Assembly (NCBI RefSeq): GCF_026239675.1
Contig: NZ_JAPIVQ010000010.1
Location: 62,001 to 126,000, forward strand
Length of the DNA stretch: 64,000 nucleotides
DNA from: Pedobacter sp. PLR
Lineage (GTDB): Bacteria; Bacteroidota; Bacteroidia; Sphingobacteriales; Sphingobacteriaceae
Reading direction: 5' to 3'
Shown: piece by piece, positions 8,464 to 16,492 of the stretch
Layout: each line of letters opens with the position of its first letter
Numbering within the stretch: the first letter of the stretch is position 1
Translations under genes and position numbers: made by a program
The notes under the pieces: model-generated
What the model saw: the letters and a program-made list of their open reading frames with translations, nothing else
What the model was told of the DNA's origin: nothing
Databases searched by the model: none

Positions 8464-9030
8464 ATGATACGCAACTTTTTAACTTCCTTTCAACTATTCA
8501 GCCCGGCAGAAATCAATGAAGTCATCGGGATGATGAAACCTAAAAAACTACAAAAAGGAGAATTCTTTATAGCCGAAGGGAAAACCTGCAAAGAAGTCGC
8601 CTTTCTGAACACAGGGATCCTGAGAACATTTTTTCGTGCTGAAACAGGAATAGAAACAACGTATTGTATTACTTTCCCCGGCGCATTGATGACCGCCTAC
8701 GCTTCCTTTATCACCGGTAATCCAACCATAGAAAACATACAGGCTCTAGTACCCACAGAATTGCTATTGATTCAAAAAATTGATTTGGATCATTTAGCAG
8801 ATACTAATCCCAACTGGAACAAATTTCTAAAGATCATCGCCGAGCAGCAATACCTGGAACTGGAAAAAAGAGTTTTTCAATTTCAACAGGAGAAAGCAAA
8901 AAAGCGATATCTTGATTTGTTGGAAAACCAGCCGGTTTATGTTCAGCAAATTCCTTTGCAATACCTCGCTTCCTATTTAGGGATTACAGCCCGACACCTC
9001 AGCCGACTGAGAAATGAGCTTTCTTTTTAG
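8464..9030 (+). CDS. Crp/Fnr-family transcriptional regulator
   Basis: A 188-residue regulator: N-terminal cyclic-nucleotide-binding-like jelly roll (about 10-120; KLQKGEFFIAEGKTCKEVAFLNTGILR) and a short C-terminal helix-turn-helix (YLASYLGITARHLSRLRNEL) typical of the many Crp-like regulators of Bacteroidota. Residues that bind cAMP in E. coli Crp are not evident, and there is no Fnr-type cysteine cluster, so the signal is unknown. It is followed after 67 bp by a flavodoxin-fold reductase gene, a common regulator-target arrangement. It sits between the two PepSY-like paralogs and is a candidate binder of the CCACA-N3-TGTGG dyads, without direct evidence. Confidence 0.9.
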   Translation: MIRNFLTSFQLFSPAEINEVIGMMKPKKLQKGEFFIAEGKTCKEVAFLNTGILRTFFRAETGIETTYCITFPGALMTAYASFITGNPTIENIQALVPTELLLIQKIDLDHLADTNPNWNKFLKIIAEQQYLELEKRVFQFQQEKAKKRYLDLLENQPVYVQQIPLQYLASYLGITARHLSRLRNELSF

Positions 9031-9063
9031 ACATTTGTCCTAAAGCAGCATCCTGGTCTCTCC

Positions 9064-9071
9064 TATTTTTG
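9064..9071 (+). promoter_or_regulatory. Candidate -7 element (TATTTTTG)
   Basis: Matches TAnnTTTG, with a predicted start of transcription about 20 bp before the reductase ATG at 9098. A TTTG at 9034-9037 is further upstream than the usual spacing. Confidence 0.35.
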
Positions 9072-9097
9072 TGCCATACCATCTCACAAAGTAGAAA

Positions 9098-9676
9098 ATG
9101 AGCAGAATACTTATTATAAACGGACATCCAAACAAGGATAGTTTCAATCACGCGCTTGCAGAGTCTTATCACAGTGGTGCGCAAAAAACAGGCGCCCAAA
9201 TCAGTCAGATCAATATCTCAGCACTCCATTTTAATCCCAATCTGGCCTATGGTTATAATCGAAGAATGGAATTAGAACCTGATCTCCTGGCTAGTTTAGA
9301 AATGATCAAAGCAGCAGATCACCTCGTTTGGATCCATCCGGTTTGGTGGGGAGGCATGCCCGCCATCATGAAAGGTTTTATCGACCGCTTGTTTCTGCCG
9401 GGCCTCACTTATCAGTACAGGGAAAATTCCATTTTCTGGGATAAGCTATTAACGGGTAAAACGGCGAGAATTATCACCACCATGGATCAACCGGCCTGGT
9501 ATTACCGTTTCATTTATGGGAACCCCAGCATCCACCAATTGAAAAAAAGCACCCTGGAATTTTGTGGAGTAAAGCCCGTTAAGTTGAGTACCGTTGGAAT
9601 TGTGAAGACTGCCAGTGCAAAACAGCGGCAAAAATGGCTCGATAAAATCCATCTTTTGGGGCAGCAACAAAAATAA
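9098..9676 (+). CDS. NAD(P)H-dependent oxidoreductase, flavodoxin-2 fold
   Basis: A 192-residue FMN/FAD-dependent reductase of the NQO1/MdaB/KefF-like group. Visible motifs: the flavin phosphate loop IINGHPNKDSFNHAL (about 5-19) and the WIHPVWWGGMPAIMKGFIDR segment (about 75-94) that forms the flavin and dimer site. It should reduce quinones or electrophiles in the cytoplasm using NAD(P)H. It follows a Crp/Fnr regulator that probably controls it. The C terminus (KWLDKIHLLGQQQK) is the usual short helix. The precise substrate cannot be told from sequence. Confidence 0.88.
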   Translation: MSRILIINGHPNKDSFNHALAESYHSGAQKTGAQISQINISALHFNPNLAYGYNRRMELEPDLLASLEMIKAADHLVWIHPVWWGGMPAIMKGFIDRLFLPGLTYQYRENSIFWDKLLTGKTARIITTMDQPAWYYRFIYGNPSIHQLKKSTLEFCGVKPVKLSTVGIVKTASAKQRQKWLDKIHLLGQQQK

Positions 9677-9710
9677 TCCGGCCAAACCAATTTTAAACCG
9701 CTTCATTAAG

Positions 9711-9723
9711 CCACAAAGTGTGG
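9711..9723. promoter_or_regulatory. Palindrome CCACA-N3-TGTGG, copy 2
   Basis: Perfect dyad CCACA AAG TGTGG, exactly 154 bp before the ATG at 9865. Position and sequence match copy 1 at 7782-7794; the intervening leaders align without an overall length change. Confidence 0.5.
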
Positions 9724-9864
9724 AGCATCTCTACAGTTAAAATCTGACACAATTACATAAACAGTTGTTTTTCAGCAAGATACTAATAATAAATACTCCT
9801 GGCATCATTATGAACCTTAGTCTAATCAGAATTAACAAGAATATTTAACAGAAACACAATAGAT

Positions 9865-10176
9865 ATGAAAAAGATCATTTTATCAGCAGCATTTTTAGCT
9901 TTCGCAGGAATTTCAGCAGTAAACGCATCAGAAGTAAAAAACACAGTAGCTATTACAGTAAAACAAGATAGTACTACAAAAGTTCCTGTAGAATTGAAAG
10001 ATTTACCTGAAGCAGTAACTACAACATTACAATCAGAACCAGTTAAAGCATGGACGCCAACAGCAGCATTCCTTGTAACTAATGCTGACAAAACTACATA
10101 CTACCTGGTAGAGGTGAAGAAAGACGCAGAAACTGCGGCTATCAAAATTGGAGCTGACGGTAAAGTAATTCAATAA
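9865..10176 (+). CDS. Small exported PepSY-like protein, paralog 2
   Basis: A 103-residue secreted protein, the paralog of the gene at 7936. The first 17 residues of the signal peptide are nearly identical, and the mature proteins share ITVKQDSTTKVPVEL and WTPTAAFLVTNADKTTYY. Third-position changes are frequent in the second half, so the duplication is not very recent and the shared signal-peptide DNA may reflect constraint or conversion. It has its own terminator at 10208. Presumably periplasmic; the function is unknown, and the PepSY-like fold is my inference. Confidence 0.75.
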   Translation: MKKIILSAAFLAFAGISAVNASEVKNTVAITVKQDSTTKVPVELKDLPEAVTTTLQSEPVKAWTPTAAFLVTNADKTTYYLVEVKKDAETAAIKIGADGKVIQ

Positions 10177-10207
10177 TCAGTATAAAAAATAATAGTGTAT
10201 GTTTAAA

Positions 10208-10234
10208 AAGGGCTGGAGAAATCCGGCCCTTTTT
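10208..10234 (+). terminator. Rho-independent terminator
   Basis: An AGGGCTGGA / TCCGGCCCT stem (one G-T pair) with a GAAA loop and following T run, about 30 bp after the second PepSY-like gene. Confidence 0.85.
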
Positions 10235-10287
10235 CCGTTATCTCCTTAAATGTATCTTTTAAATTGTAGCTTTACCTCAAAATCACT

Positions 10288-10734
10288 ATGGCGGCAGAAT
10301 TACAACAATTGACCACAGGAAAGTATTTGTTTTTTGGAAAGCCTGCCCGTGTGGAGGGGCAAAACATTATGGTTGTTGAATTTAGCGGTACTGCATTAGG
10401 CATCACTAACAGTGAATCCGTTCTCCATGCTGCCGTTCAGGAATTTGACATCAGTCCCCTGCTCTCTAAAACATCTACCCATATTCTCGAAGAAAAACCT
10501 ATTGAGGCCCATAAATTGTATACCTGGCCGGCCAACCTTGGCGATCCGAAAGCCTGGGCATCCAGTAAACAGTTGTTTTTTGAACAACATTTAATGAATC
10601 AGCCAATAGAAGTCCTAAATGTGCAGGAAAACCAACAAATCACCTGGAGATTTATACCTGTCACAGTATTCCGTGCCTTAGCAGAAGAAGCTCAGGCAGT
10701 TACACTCCTCTCCGGTATTTCTACCATTTTTTAG
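10288..10734 (+). CDS. Hypothetical protein, 148 aa
   Basis: I do not recognise this family. The predicted product is soluble, without signal peptide or membrane segments, with mixed alpha/beta character. Features: GKYLFFGKPARVEGQNIMVV near the N terminus, a short FDISPLLSKTS segment, and a tryptophan pair in YTWPANLGDPKAWASSKQ. The reading frame uses ordinary codons for this genome and starts right after a plausible leader, so it is probably real. It is alone, between the second PepSY-like gene and a phosphoesterase gene. Confidence 0.6.
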   Translation: MAAELQQLTTGKYLFFGKPARVEGQNIMVVEFSGTALGITNSESVLHAAVQEFDISPLLSKTSTHILEEKPIEAHKLYTWPANLGDPKAWASSKQLFFEQHLMNQPIEVLNVQENQQITWRFIPVTVFRALAEEAQAVTLLSGISTIF

Positions 10735-10859
10735 CTTTTCTGAGTTTGACAGAAATGTTAAATTAATGCCATTTAACGGTTATAGGAATGCCATAACGCC
10801 ATATTAGATGTTTAAACTCTTTGTTTAAGTTTAGTTTTGTGGAAATATTAGAATTTTCC

Positions 10860-11660
10860 ATGAACAAAATTATACTAGCGGGGCTTTTTTTAAGCATCGG
10901 TTTGCTGAGCTGTAACCAATTTGAATATAGCCCAAACCAGGTTTTCGACAGGAATTCCCCTAAAGATGTCAATGCAACCAGCTTGAGTCGCCTTGGCGAC
11001 GGCAAGAACGACGACACCGTTCGCTTCGTGCTAAGTGGTGATCCCCAAAGGTCACGCGATGAAACCATTACTTTTGTTGAAAAGGTGAATTCACTACCAG
11101 GTGTTGACTTTGTACTTATTGCCGGTGATTTCACGGAGTTCGGCGTATTAAAGGAAATGGAATGGATCAGCAGAGCTTTAAGAAAACTAAATGTCCCTTA
11201 TATGGGTGTTATTGGTAACCATGACCTGACCAATCGTGGCAGGGAAGTCTTTCAAAGGATGTTCGGTGCTTTGAATTATACATTCGTCTATGGCGGAACG
11301 AAATTTATCTGTCATGATACCAATAGCAGGGAGTACAGTTTCAATGGTCAGGTACCTGATATCTCCTGGTTAAAAACGGAGCTACAACCACAGGATGGAG
11401 TCAGCAATTATCTGGCTGTTTCACATGTACCTACTATTTCGCCAGACTTTGACCCCAAATTAGTGAAAGATTATACCGGAACTTTTGCAGAAACACCAGG
11501 ATTTCTAGCCTCATTACATGGCCATAACCATACTTATGACCTTTATTTCCCTGATGATTCCGGAATCCCTTATGTCATCACCAGTTCTATTGGAAATGAA
11601 GAGTTTTTATTAGTTGAAATCATTAATCATAAAATAAGTTTTGAACGGATATCATTTTAA
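10860..11660 (+). CDS. Calcineurin-like metallophosphoesterase lipoprotein
   Basis: A 266-residue lipoprotein phosphoesterase. The ATG at 10860 is chosen because it begins a lipoprotein signal, MNKIILAGLFLSIGLLSC; a TTG at 10821 would only add an unlikely leader. The metal-binding series of the calcineurin fold is complete: SGDPQ (Asp), IAGDFTEFG (Asp), GNHDL (Asn-His-Asp), AVSHVP (His) and LHGHNHTY (His-x-His). Substrate unknown; the location is the periplasmic face of a membrane. Its last 20 bp overlap the start of the next gene, so the two are translationally linked. Confidence 0.88.
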   Translation: MNKIILAGLFLSIGLLSCNQFEYSPNQVFDRNSPKDVNATSLSRLGDGKNDDTVRFVLSGDPQRSRDETITFVEKVNSLPGVDFVLIAGDFTEFGVLKEMEWISRALRKLNVPYMGVIGNHDLTNRGREVFQRMFGALNYTFVYGGTKFICHDTNSREYSFNGQVPDISWLKTELQPQDGVSNYLAVSHVPTISPDFDPKLVKDYTGTFAETPGFLASLHGHNHTYDLYFPDDSGIPYVITSSIGNEEFLLVEIINHKISFERISF

Positions 11661-12249
11661 GCGCGTATATATATTATTAGCAGTACTTTTCCTGTTTTCG
11701 GGAAAGGCCTCAGCTCAGAAGTTAAACTTCCTGGTTCCCGACAATGCGATTGTGCAGTTTGCCGGCAGCATCGGCTATTTCAGTGTAGGTGCCGGCTATG
11801 ATCTTTTTAAAAATAAAAAAGGAATACTGGATTTCAATTATGGTTATGTTCCGGTAAATAAAGGGGGCGAACTGCACATTGTTACTGCAAAATTCGCGTA
11901 TAAATTTTATGAAATAAAGTTAAAAGACTGGGGAAAGATCTATCCCTTTAATCCGGGATTCTTTGCGAGTTATACTTTTCACCCTGACCTCTCTTTTAGT
12001 TTCGACAAAGATCTTTATCCGGATAATTACTATTACTGGTCTGAAGCCTTAAGGCCCAATCTCTCGATTGGAAGTGAGATTGAATTCGACATGAAAAAGA
12101 TCTGGAAAGATTCAGGTGTTAAAGCCATCAGCTTATATTCTGAATTCAATACCAATGATTATTATATCATTAATTACTTTCAAAACACCTCTTCCTTAAC
12201 CCTGACAGATGTATTCCAGTTGGGAATAGGTATGCGTGTTAAGTTTTAA
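11641..12249 (+). CDS. Predicted outer-membrane barrel protein, TTG start
   Basis: A 202-residue exported protein. An in-frame stop lies two codons upstream (11635-11637) and no ATG occurs before the signal peptide (KRVYILLAVLFLFSG, cleavage near ASA-Q), so the TTG at 11641 is the only reasonable start; it overlaps the phosphoesterase gene by 20 bp. The mature part has alternating aromatic strands (FAGSIGYFSVGAGYDLF, FFASYTFHPDLSFSF, LGIGMRVKF at the end), which suggests a small outer-membrane barrel ending in Phe. Its partner is a lipoprotein phosphoesterase; the joint function is unknown. Confidence 0.7.
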   Translation: MNGYHFKRVYILLAVLFLFSGKASAQKLNFLVPDNAIVQFAGSIGYFSVGAGYDLFKNKKGILDFNYGYVPVNKGGELHIVTAKFAYKFYEIKLKDWGKIYPFNPGFFASYTFHPDLSFSFDKDLYPDNYYYWSEALRPNLSIGSEIEFDMKKIWKDSGVKAISLYSEFNTNDYYIINYFQNTSSLTLTDVFQLGIGMRVKF

Positions 12250-12445
12250 CAGGTTCCATTTCTAAATACATAGTAAGGATATTTCTTAATTTCAGTTTTT
12301 TTAAAGATCGGCTAAACATTTTGTGAACTTTTATTGTATTAGTATTATTAGGTTAACAAGAACCGGCACCCTGGAAACATTGAGTCGAAATTAACCTTTA
12401 ATAAAACAACATTAAAAGTTTACCCTACTCTAAAAAACGTTTACC

Positions 12446-13027
12446 ATGAAAAAACAACTATTATTATTACTCCTGGCAACAGGGATGCTGTCGGCCTGTT
12501 CACCTTACAACTACTATGCAGTAGGTAGTAAGCCAGTTGGAACCGACTTTAAAACTTATGCCTGGCTTCCTCCTGAAGACGGACAGACCAATAACATTTA
12601 CAACAACGATATCGTTACCGATAAAATTGTACAAACAACCGAGACGGAGCTGACTAAAAAGGGTTTGGTACTGGATAACAAAAACCCGGATCTTTTGATT
12701 CGTTACTCTGCCATTGTAAACAATAGCATGAAAGTTTATGATGAGCCAATCTATTATAATCAGCCTCCAATGTTGAGTCCAAGGGTAGCCTATTATAAAG
12801 GTCGCGCAAGGTTCTTTTATGTATATGACAATCCATTCCCGGTATATGTCGGTAGCAGAGAGCGTAAAATGCCTATTAAAGAAGGAAATATCATGATCGA
12901 TATCATTGAACGCAGCAGCTCCAAAGTAATCTGGAGGGGTTGGGCCGAAGGAGAATTGACAGATCCACAAAAAGCAATCAATGAAATACCTAAAGTAGTA
13001 GAAAACATTTTCAAACAACTACCTTAA
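12446..13027 (+). CDS. DUF4136 domain lipoprotein
   Basis: A 193-residue lipoprotein: MKKQLLLLLLATGMLSAC is a lipoprotein signal with Cys18 as the lipidation site. The mature part fits DUF4136 (FKTYAWLPP near the start, a central region on an insoluble or aggregated-strand background, MIDIIERSSSKVIWRGWAEGEL, and a C-terminal amphipathic helix). Members are common as envelope lipoproteins of unknown role in Bacteroidota. It is monocistronic and ends before a stem-loop at 13074. Confidence 0.85.
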   Translation: MKKQLLLLLLATGMLSACSPYNYYAVGSKPVGTDFKTYAWLPPEDGQTNNIYNNDIVTDKIVQTTETELTKKGLVLDNKNPDLLIRYSAIVNNSMKVYDEPIYYNQPPMLSPRVAYYKGRARFFYVYDNPFPVYVGSRERKMPIKEGNIMIDIIERSSSKVIWRGWAEGELTDPQKAINEIPKVVENIFKQLP

Positions 13028-13073
13028 TATTTCGCAAACACTTGATAAAAAACAAATAGCCTCCAATTTGAAG

Positions 13074-13116
13074 TGCCCCCAAAAAGTTAGACACTTATTG
13101 GGGGCATTTTGTTTTT
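13074..13116 (+). terminator. Terminator-like hairpin with IS-end-like sequence
   Basis: TGCCCCCAA (13074-13082) and TTGGGGGCA (13098-13106) form a perfect 9-bp stem followed by TTTTGTTTTTT. It lies about 50 bp after the DUF4136 gene and should terminate it. The left arm plus loop (CCCCCAAAAAGTTAGACAC) also looks like the terminal repeat of an IS3/IS150-type element; see findings. Confidence 0.7.
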
Positions 13117-13191
13117 TATCAAAATAATGTATCGGATTTTAAAAAATTGTCTATATTATCCTTTACCTACATATAAAAACGACTTTAACTA

Positions 13192-15810
13192 ATGAGAAAC
13201 ATTCTGAGAATCCTTATTTTGGGAGATCCAGCTAATGATAGTAATTTAATAACCAGCACCTTAGACCAATCAGACCTCACTTTTCAACAGCTGAATGTAA
13301 CAGCGCTTTCTGATTTTGATTTCAGCCTGAAAAGCTTTGCTCCCGATGTAGTACTTGCATTTTGCGGGGATAAAAATTCCATCGGACACCAGGCCTTGCT
13401 GTTACTACAGCGCACTGGCTATCAGCTGCCTTTTATCTGTATCAGCAGACCTGAATTTGAAGAAGAAGCCCTTAAAATGTTGTCCGGTGGTGCTGCCGAT
13501 TACCTTTTAGAAGACCGTCTGCGTAGGTTGCCCGGCGCCATTTTACAGGCCGTAGCAGGTCCTGCTTCAACTGATCAGCCGAAAAACTTTGCTTTGCTTC
13601 AGGAAATTCCTTTGGCTATTGCAATCCTTATGGGTAAGCAACATACTTTTACTTTTGTCAATACTTTTTTTCAAAATATTATTGGAAATAAACCAATTAT
13701 AAATGAGTCCTTAAAAACCATATACGAGGGTACTGCGCTCGCTTTTCTGAATGAAAAAGCAACACTGGTGTATGAAACGGGAACAACCTATACCGTTAAA
13801 GAGATCAGCACTACCCTATCCAACGGCCCGTATTTTAATTTCAGCATTCAGGCTTTACGTGATGCAACAGGAATGATTGAGGGCCTGCTCCTCTCCGGGC
13901 TGGAAGTAACGGAGCAGGTGCAATACAGAAAAGAAAAAGAGCAGGTAAGTAATGAAATTGAAAAATTACTGGATGCCGTAAACGAGGGCTTTTACCTGAA
14001 GGATATCCGAAATAACCGGTACCTGAAATTGTCGGCAGGCTGTTCAAGGATTTATGGTTATAATTTAGAAGAATTTCATGAGAATCCTAATCTATGGTAT
14101 GATGTGATTCACCCGGAAGACCGCCACATTGCAGAACGTGATGGAGTTCTGCTGGAAAAAGGAGAACAAACAAATAGTCAATACCGGATTATAGGTAAAG
14201 ATAAAAGCATCCGCTGGATTGAGATAAAAGCCGTTCCACATTTTTTAAACGATGAAATTGAGACCGTAGACGGTGTAATAAGTGACATTACACAATGGAA
14301 AGAAACGGAAGAGCAGATCAAACAGGCAGAGGCTGTCCTTTCTGAAGCACAAAAAATGGCACAGATGGGCAACTGGAACTTCGACCTGCTCAAACAGGAG
14401 CTGACCTGGTCTGACGGGCTGAAAGAAATCTATTGGGCAGATGAAACACTGATTCCTGAAAATGAATATTTTGACAGCTTGATTCATCCGGACGACAAGC
14501 TCCGCGTAGAATATGAGGTCGATAAGTTGATCCGCCTTGGAAAAAATATGAAAACCAGCTTCCGCATTAGAAACACCGAAGGAGAAGTGAAAATATTGCA
14601 GGGAGAAAACCGGATTGAATTTGATAAGGAAGGCATCACTACCCGTCTTTATGGAACTTTGCAAGATGTGACTTCTATAAAAGCTGCCGAGGATACGCTT
14701 AAAAAATCGGAAGCCAATCTCCGTACCTTACTGGATCATACGGATGCGGCCTACATCCTCGTTGATCAGCAACTGAATATCATTTCTTATAGCCAAATGG
14801 CAAAAGAAATTGCAGAATTCAGGGGCCACTATAAAGAACTGGAAGGGAATAGCATTTTCGATTATTTCGCTAAAAATAAACGGGCAAGACTTCAAAAGAT
14901 CATTGATGATGTGATTAATGGGAAAAACATGTCTTATGAAACGAATGTGATTGAAAAAGACGGTTCAGAAAAATGGTTCGCTTTAAAGTGGATTGGTGTA
15001 AATGACAATGAAAATCAATATTGGGGATTCATCTTGTCCATGAAAGACATCACCGAACAAAAAAACATTGCCAAAGCCCAGAATGAGACGACTTCCGAGC
15101 TGATCCGCAGAAATAAAGACCTGGAACAATTCACGTATGTAGTTTCCCATAACCTACGCGCACCAGTAGCCAATATCATGGGAATCAGCGATTTGTTAAG
15201 CGAAATGGAATCCGATCCTTCTTCTGCTGCTGAACTGATGCTTGGACTCCGCACTTCCATTAAAAATCTGGATACCGTGATCAAAGATTTGAATTATGTA
15301 CTGACGGTGAAAAAAGATGCGCCGGACCGCATGAAAGAACTGGTAGAAATACAAATTCTGGTTGCTGAAATCAAGGACAGTATAAATAATCTGATTGTCA
15401 GTGAAAATATGACTTTTGAGTATCAGCTGGAAGAAGAAAAGTTTTATACGGTGCGTGGTTACCTATACAGCATCTTCTATAACCTGATCCTGAACAGTAT
15501 CAAATACAGAAAGCCTGATATCTATCCCAGGATGATCATTAAAACTTACCTGACCGGAAAGCATTTGAATATTGTATTTGAAGACAACGGAAAAGGCATT
15601 GACCTGAAAAAACATGGAAGTCAGCTGTTTGGCCTATATAAGCGCTTTGATGTAGCTGTTGAAGGAAAAGGAATGGGTCTTTTCATGGTTAAAACACAGG
15701 TGGAAGACCTCGGTGGTACGATTCAGGTAACCAGTGAACCGGGAAAAGGTAGTATTTTCCACATCCTTCTCCCGATAAATGATCCACCTACTGCTCTCAC
15801 CTTAAGGTAG
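13192..15810 (+). CDS. Multi-PAS sensor histidine kinase with degenerate receiver
   Basis: An 872-residue soluble sensor kinase. Residues 1-125 resemble a response-regulator receiver (MLSGGAADYLLED near its end) but the phospho-accepting Asp position reads VVLAFCGD without the normal Asp at the strand end. Then follow about four PAS/PAC repeats (about 130-245, 250-370, 385-500, 505-625; for example IHPEDRH, WIEIKA, IHPDDKLR, SMKDITEQK). The dimerisation and phosphotransfer helix has H653 in VVSHNLRAP, and the C-terminal ATPase has NLILNSIKYRKP, EDNGKGID and GKGMGLFMVKTQ. No membrane segments, so it senses a cytoplasmic signal. No partner response regulator is adjacent. Confidence 0.92.
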   Translation: MRNILRILILGDPANDSNLITSTLDQSDLTFQQLNVTALSDFDFSLKSFAPDVVLAFCGDKNSIGHQALLLLQRTGYQLPFICISRPEFEEEALKMLSGGAADYLLEDRLRRLPGAILQAVAGPASTDQPKNFALLQEIPLAIAILMGKQHTFTFVNTFFQNIIGNKPIINESLKTIYEGTALAFLNEKATLVYETGTTYTVKEISTTLSNGPYFNFSIQALRDATGMIEGLLLSGLEVTEQVQYRKEKEQVSNEIEKLLDAVNEGFYLKDIRNNRYLKLSAGCSRIYGYNLEEFHENPNLWYDVIHPEDRHIAERDGVLLEKGEQTNSQYRIIGKDKSIRWIEIKAVPHFLNDEIETVDGVISDITQWKETEEQIKQAEAVLSEAQKMAQMGNWNFDLLKQELTWSDGLKEIYWADETLIPENEYFDSLIHPDDKLRVEYEVDKLIRLGKNMKTSFRIRNTEGEVKILQGENRIEFDKEGITTRLYGTLQDVTSIKAAEDTLKKSEANLRTLLDHTDAAYILVDQQLNIISYSQMAKEIAEFRGHYKELEGNSIFDYFAKNKRARLQKIIDDVINGKNMSYETNVIEKDGSEKWFALKWIGVNDNENQYWGFILSMKDITEQKNIAKAQNETTSELIRRNKDLEQFTYVVSHNLRAPVANIMGISDLLSEMESDPSSAAELMLGLRTSIKNLDTVIKDLNYVLTVKKDAPDRMKELVEIQILVAEIKDSINNLIVSENMTFEYQLEEEKFYTVRGYLYSIFYNLILNSIKYRKPDIYPRMIIKTYLTGKHLNIVFEDNGKGIDLKKHGSQLFGLYKRFDVAVEGKGMGLFMVKTQVEDLGGTIQVTSEPGKGSIFHILLPINDPPTALTLR

Positions 15811-15827
15811 GTTAGCCAGTGGGGAAA

Positions 15828-16403
15828 TTATTTGATGATTTCCCCTGTATAATATTTAGCCAGAAAAAAGGCCAGATCTTCTTTATATCCTCTCCCCGAA
15901 GCTTCGAACTTCCAGCTGCCATTTCTTTTATAAAGCCTGCCGAATTCAATGGCCGTTTCAATGGAGAAATCTTCATCTAATTCGTATTTAGCCACTTCAT
16001 CACCATTGGTATCGTCTACAATTCTGATGTAAGAACTGCGCACTTGTCCGAAGTTTTGTCTTCTGGCCTGTGCCTCATGAATGGTCACCACAAACAGGAT
16101 TTCCTGAATGCGCTCATCAACCAGGGAAAGGTCTACTTTAACGATTTCATCGTCGCCCGTAGCACTATTACCACCTGTAGGGTCATCACCAGTATGAAAT
16201 AATGCGCCATCAGGCGATTTATCATTCCCATAAAAAACGAAATATTCCTCGGCAGGAATCATCCTGGCCCCATCCACCATAAACGCAGAAGCATCTAAGT
16301 CAAAGTCCTGCCCCGTTCCTTCATTCGGATCCCAACCTAAGCCAACACTGATTTTGGTGAGACCAATGTTAATCTTTTCGCCTTTACGTAAGTTAATTGC
16401 CAT
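15828..16403 (-). CDS. TerD family protein
   Basis: A 191-residue TerD-type protein. The start is placed at 16403 (MAINLRKGEKINIGL), the universal TerD beginning; the longer frame only adds an unrelated leader. Calcium-site features are visible: DFDLDASAFM, GNDKSPDGAL, GGNSATGDDE and SLVDERIQEI. TerD proteins occur in tellurite, stress and phage-resistance gene sets, but this one is solitary, with no TerB, TerC, TerZ or TerE neighbours. It is divergent from the methyltransferase gene with an 89-bp shared promoter region and convergent with the PAS kinase gene. Confidence 0.93.
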   Translation of the reverse strand: MAINLRKGEKINIGLTKISVGLGWDPNEGTGQDFDLDASAFMVDGARMIPAEEYFVFYGNDKSPDGALFHTGDDPTGGNSATGDDEIVKVDLSLVDERIQEILFVVTIHEAQARRQNFGQVRSSYIRIVDDTNGDEVAKYELDEDFSIETAIEFGRLYKRNGSWKFEASGRGYKEDLAFFLAKYYTGEIIK

Positions 16404-16492
16404 AATTTCTTCATTTGAACTTTTTAAAGTTAGTATGTTTTGCCTGATTGGCAATTCTATTTTGATATCTTGGCACAAATATTACATGAATC

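Noticed and set aside
12500..13018. Minus-strand frame of 172 codons opposite the DUF4136 gene
   Set aside because: Antisense to a clear lipoprotein gene; the translation is rich in Phe, Tyr and Trp and has no domain.
15828..16403. TerD considered as part of a tellurite or phage-defence island
   Set aside because: No TerB, TerC, TerZ or other ter genes are near, so it is reported as a solitary TerD.
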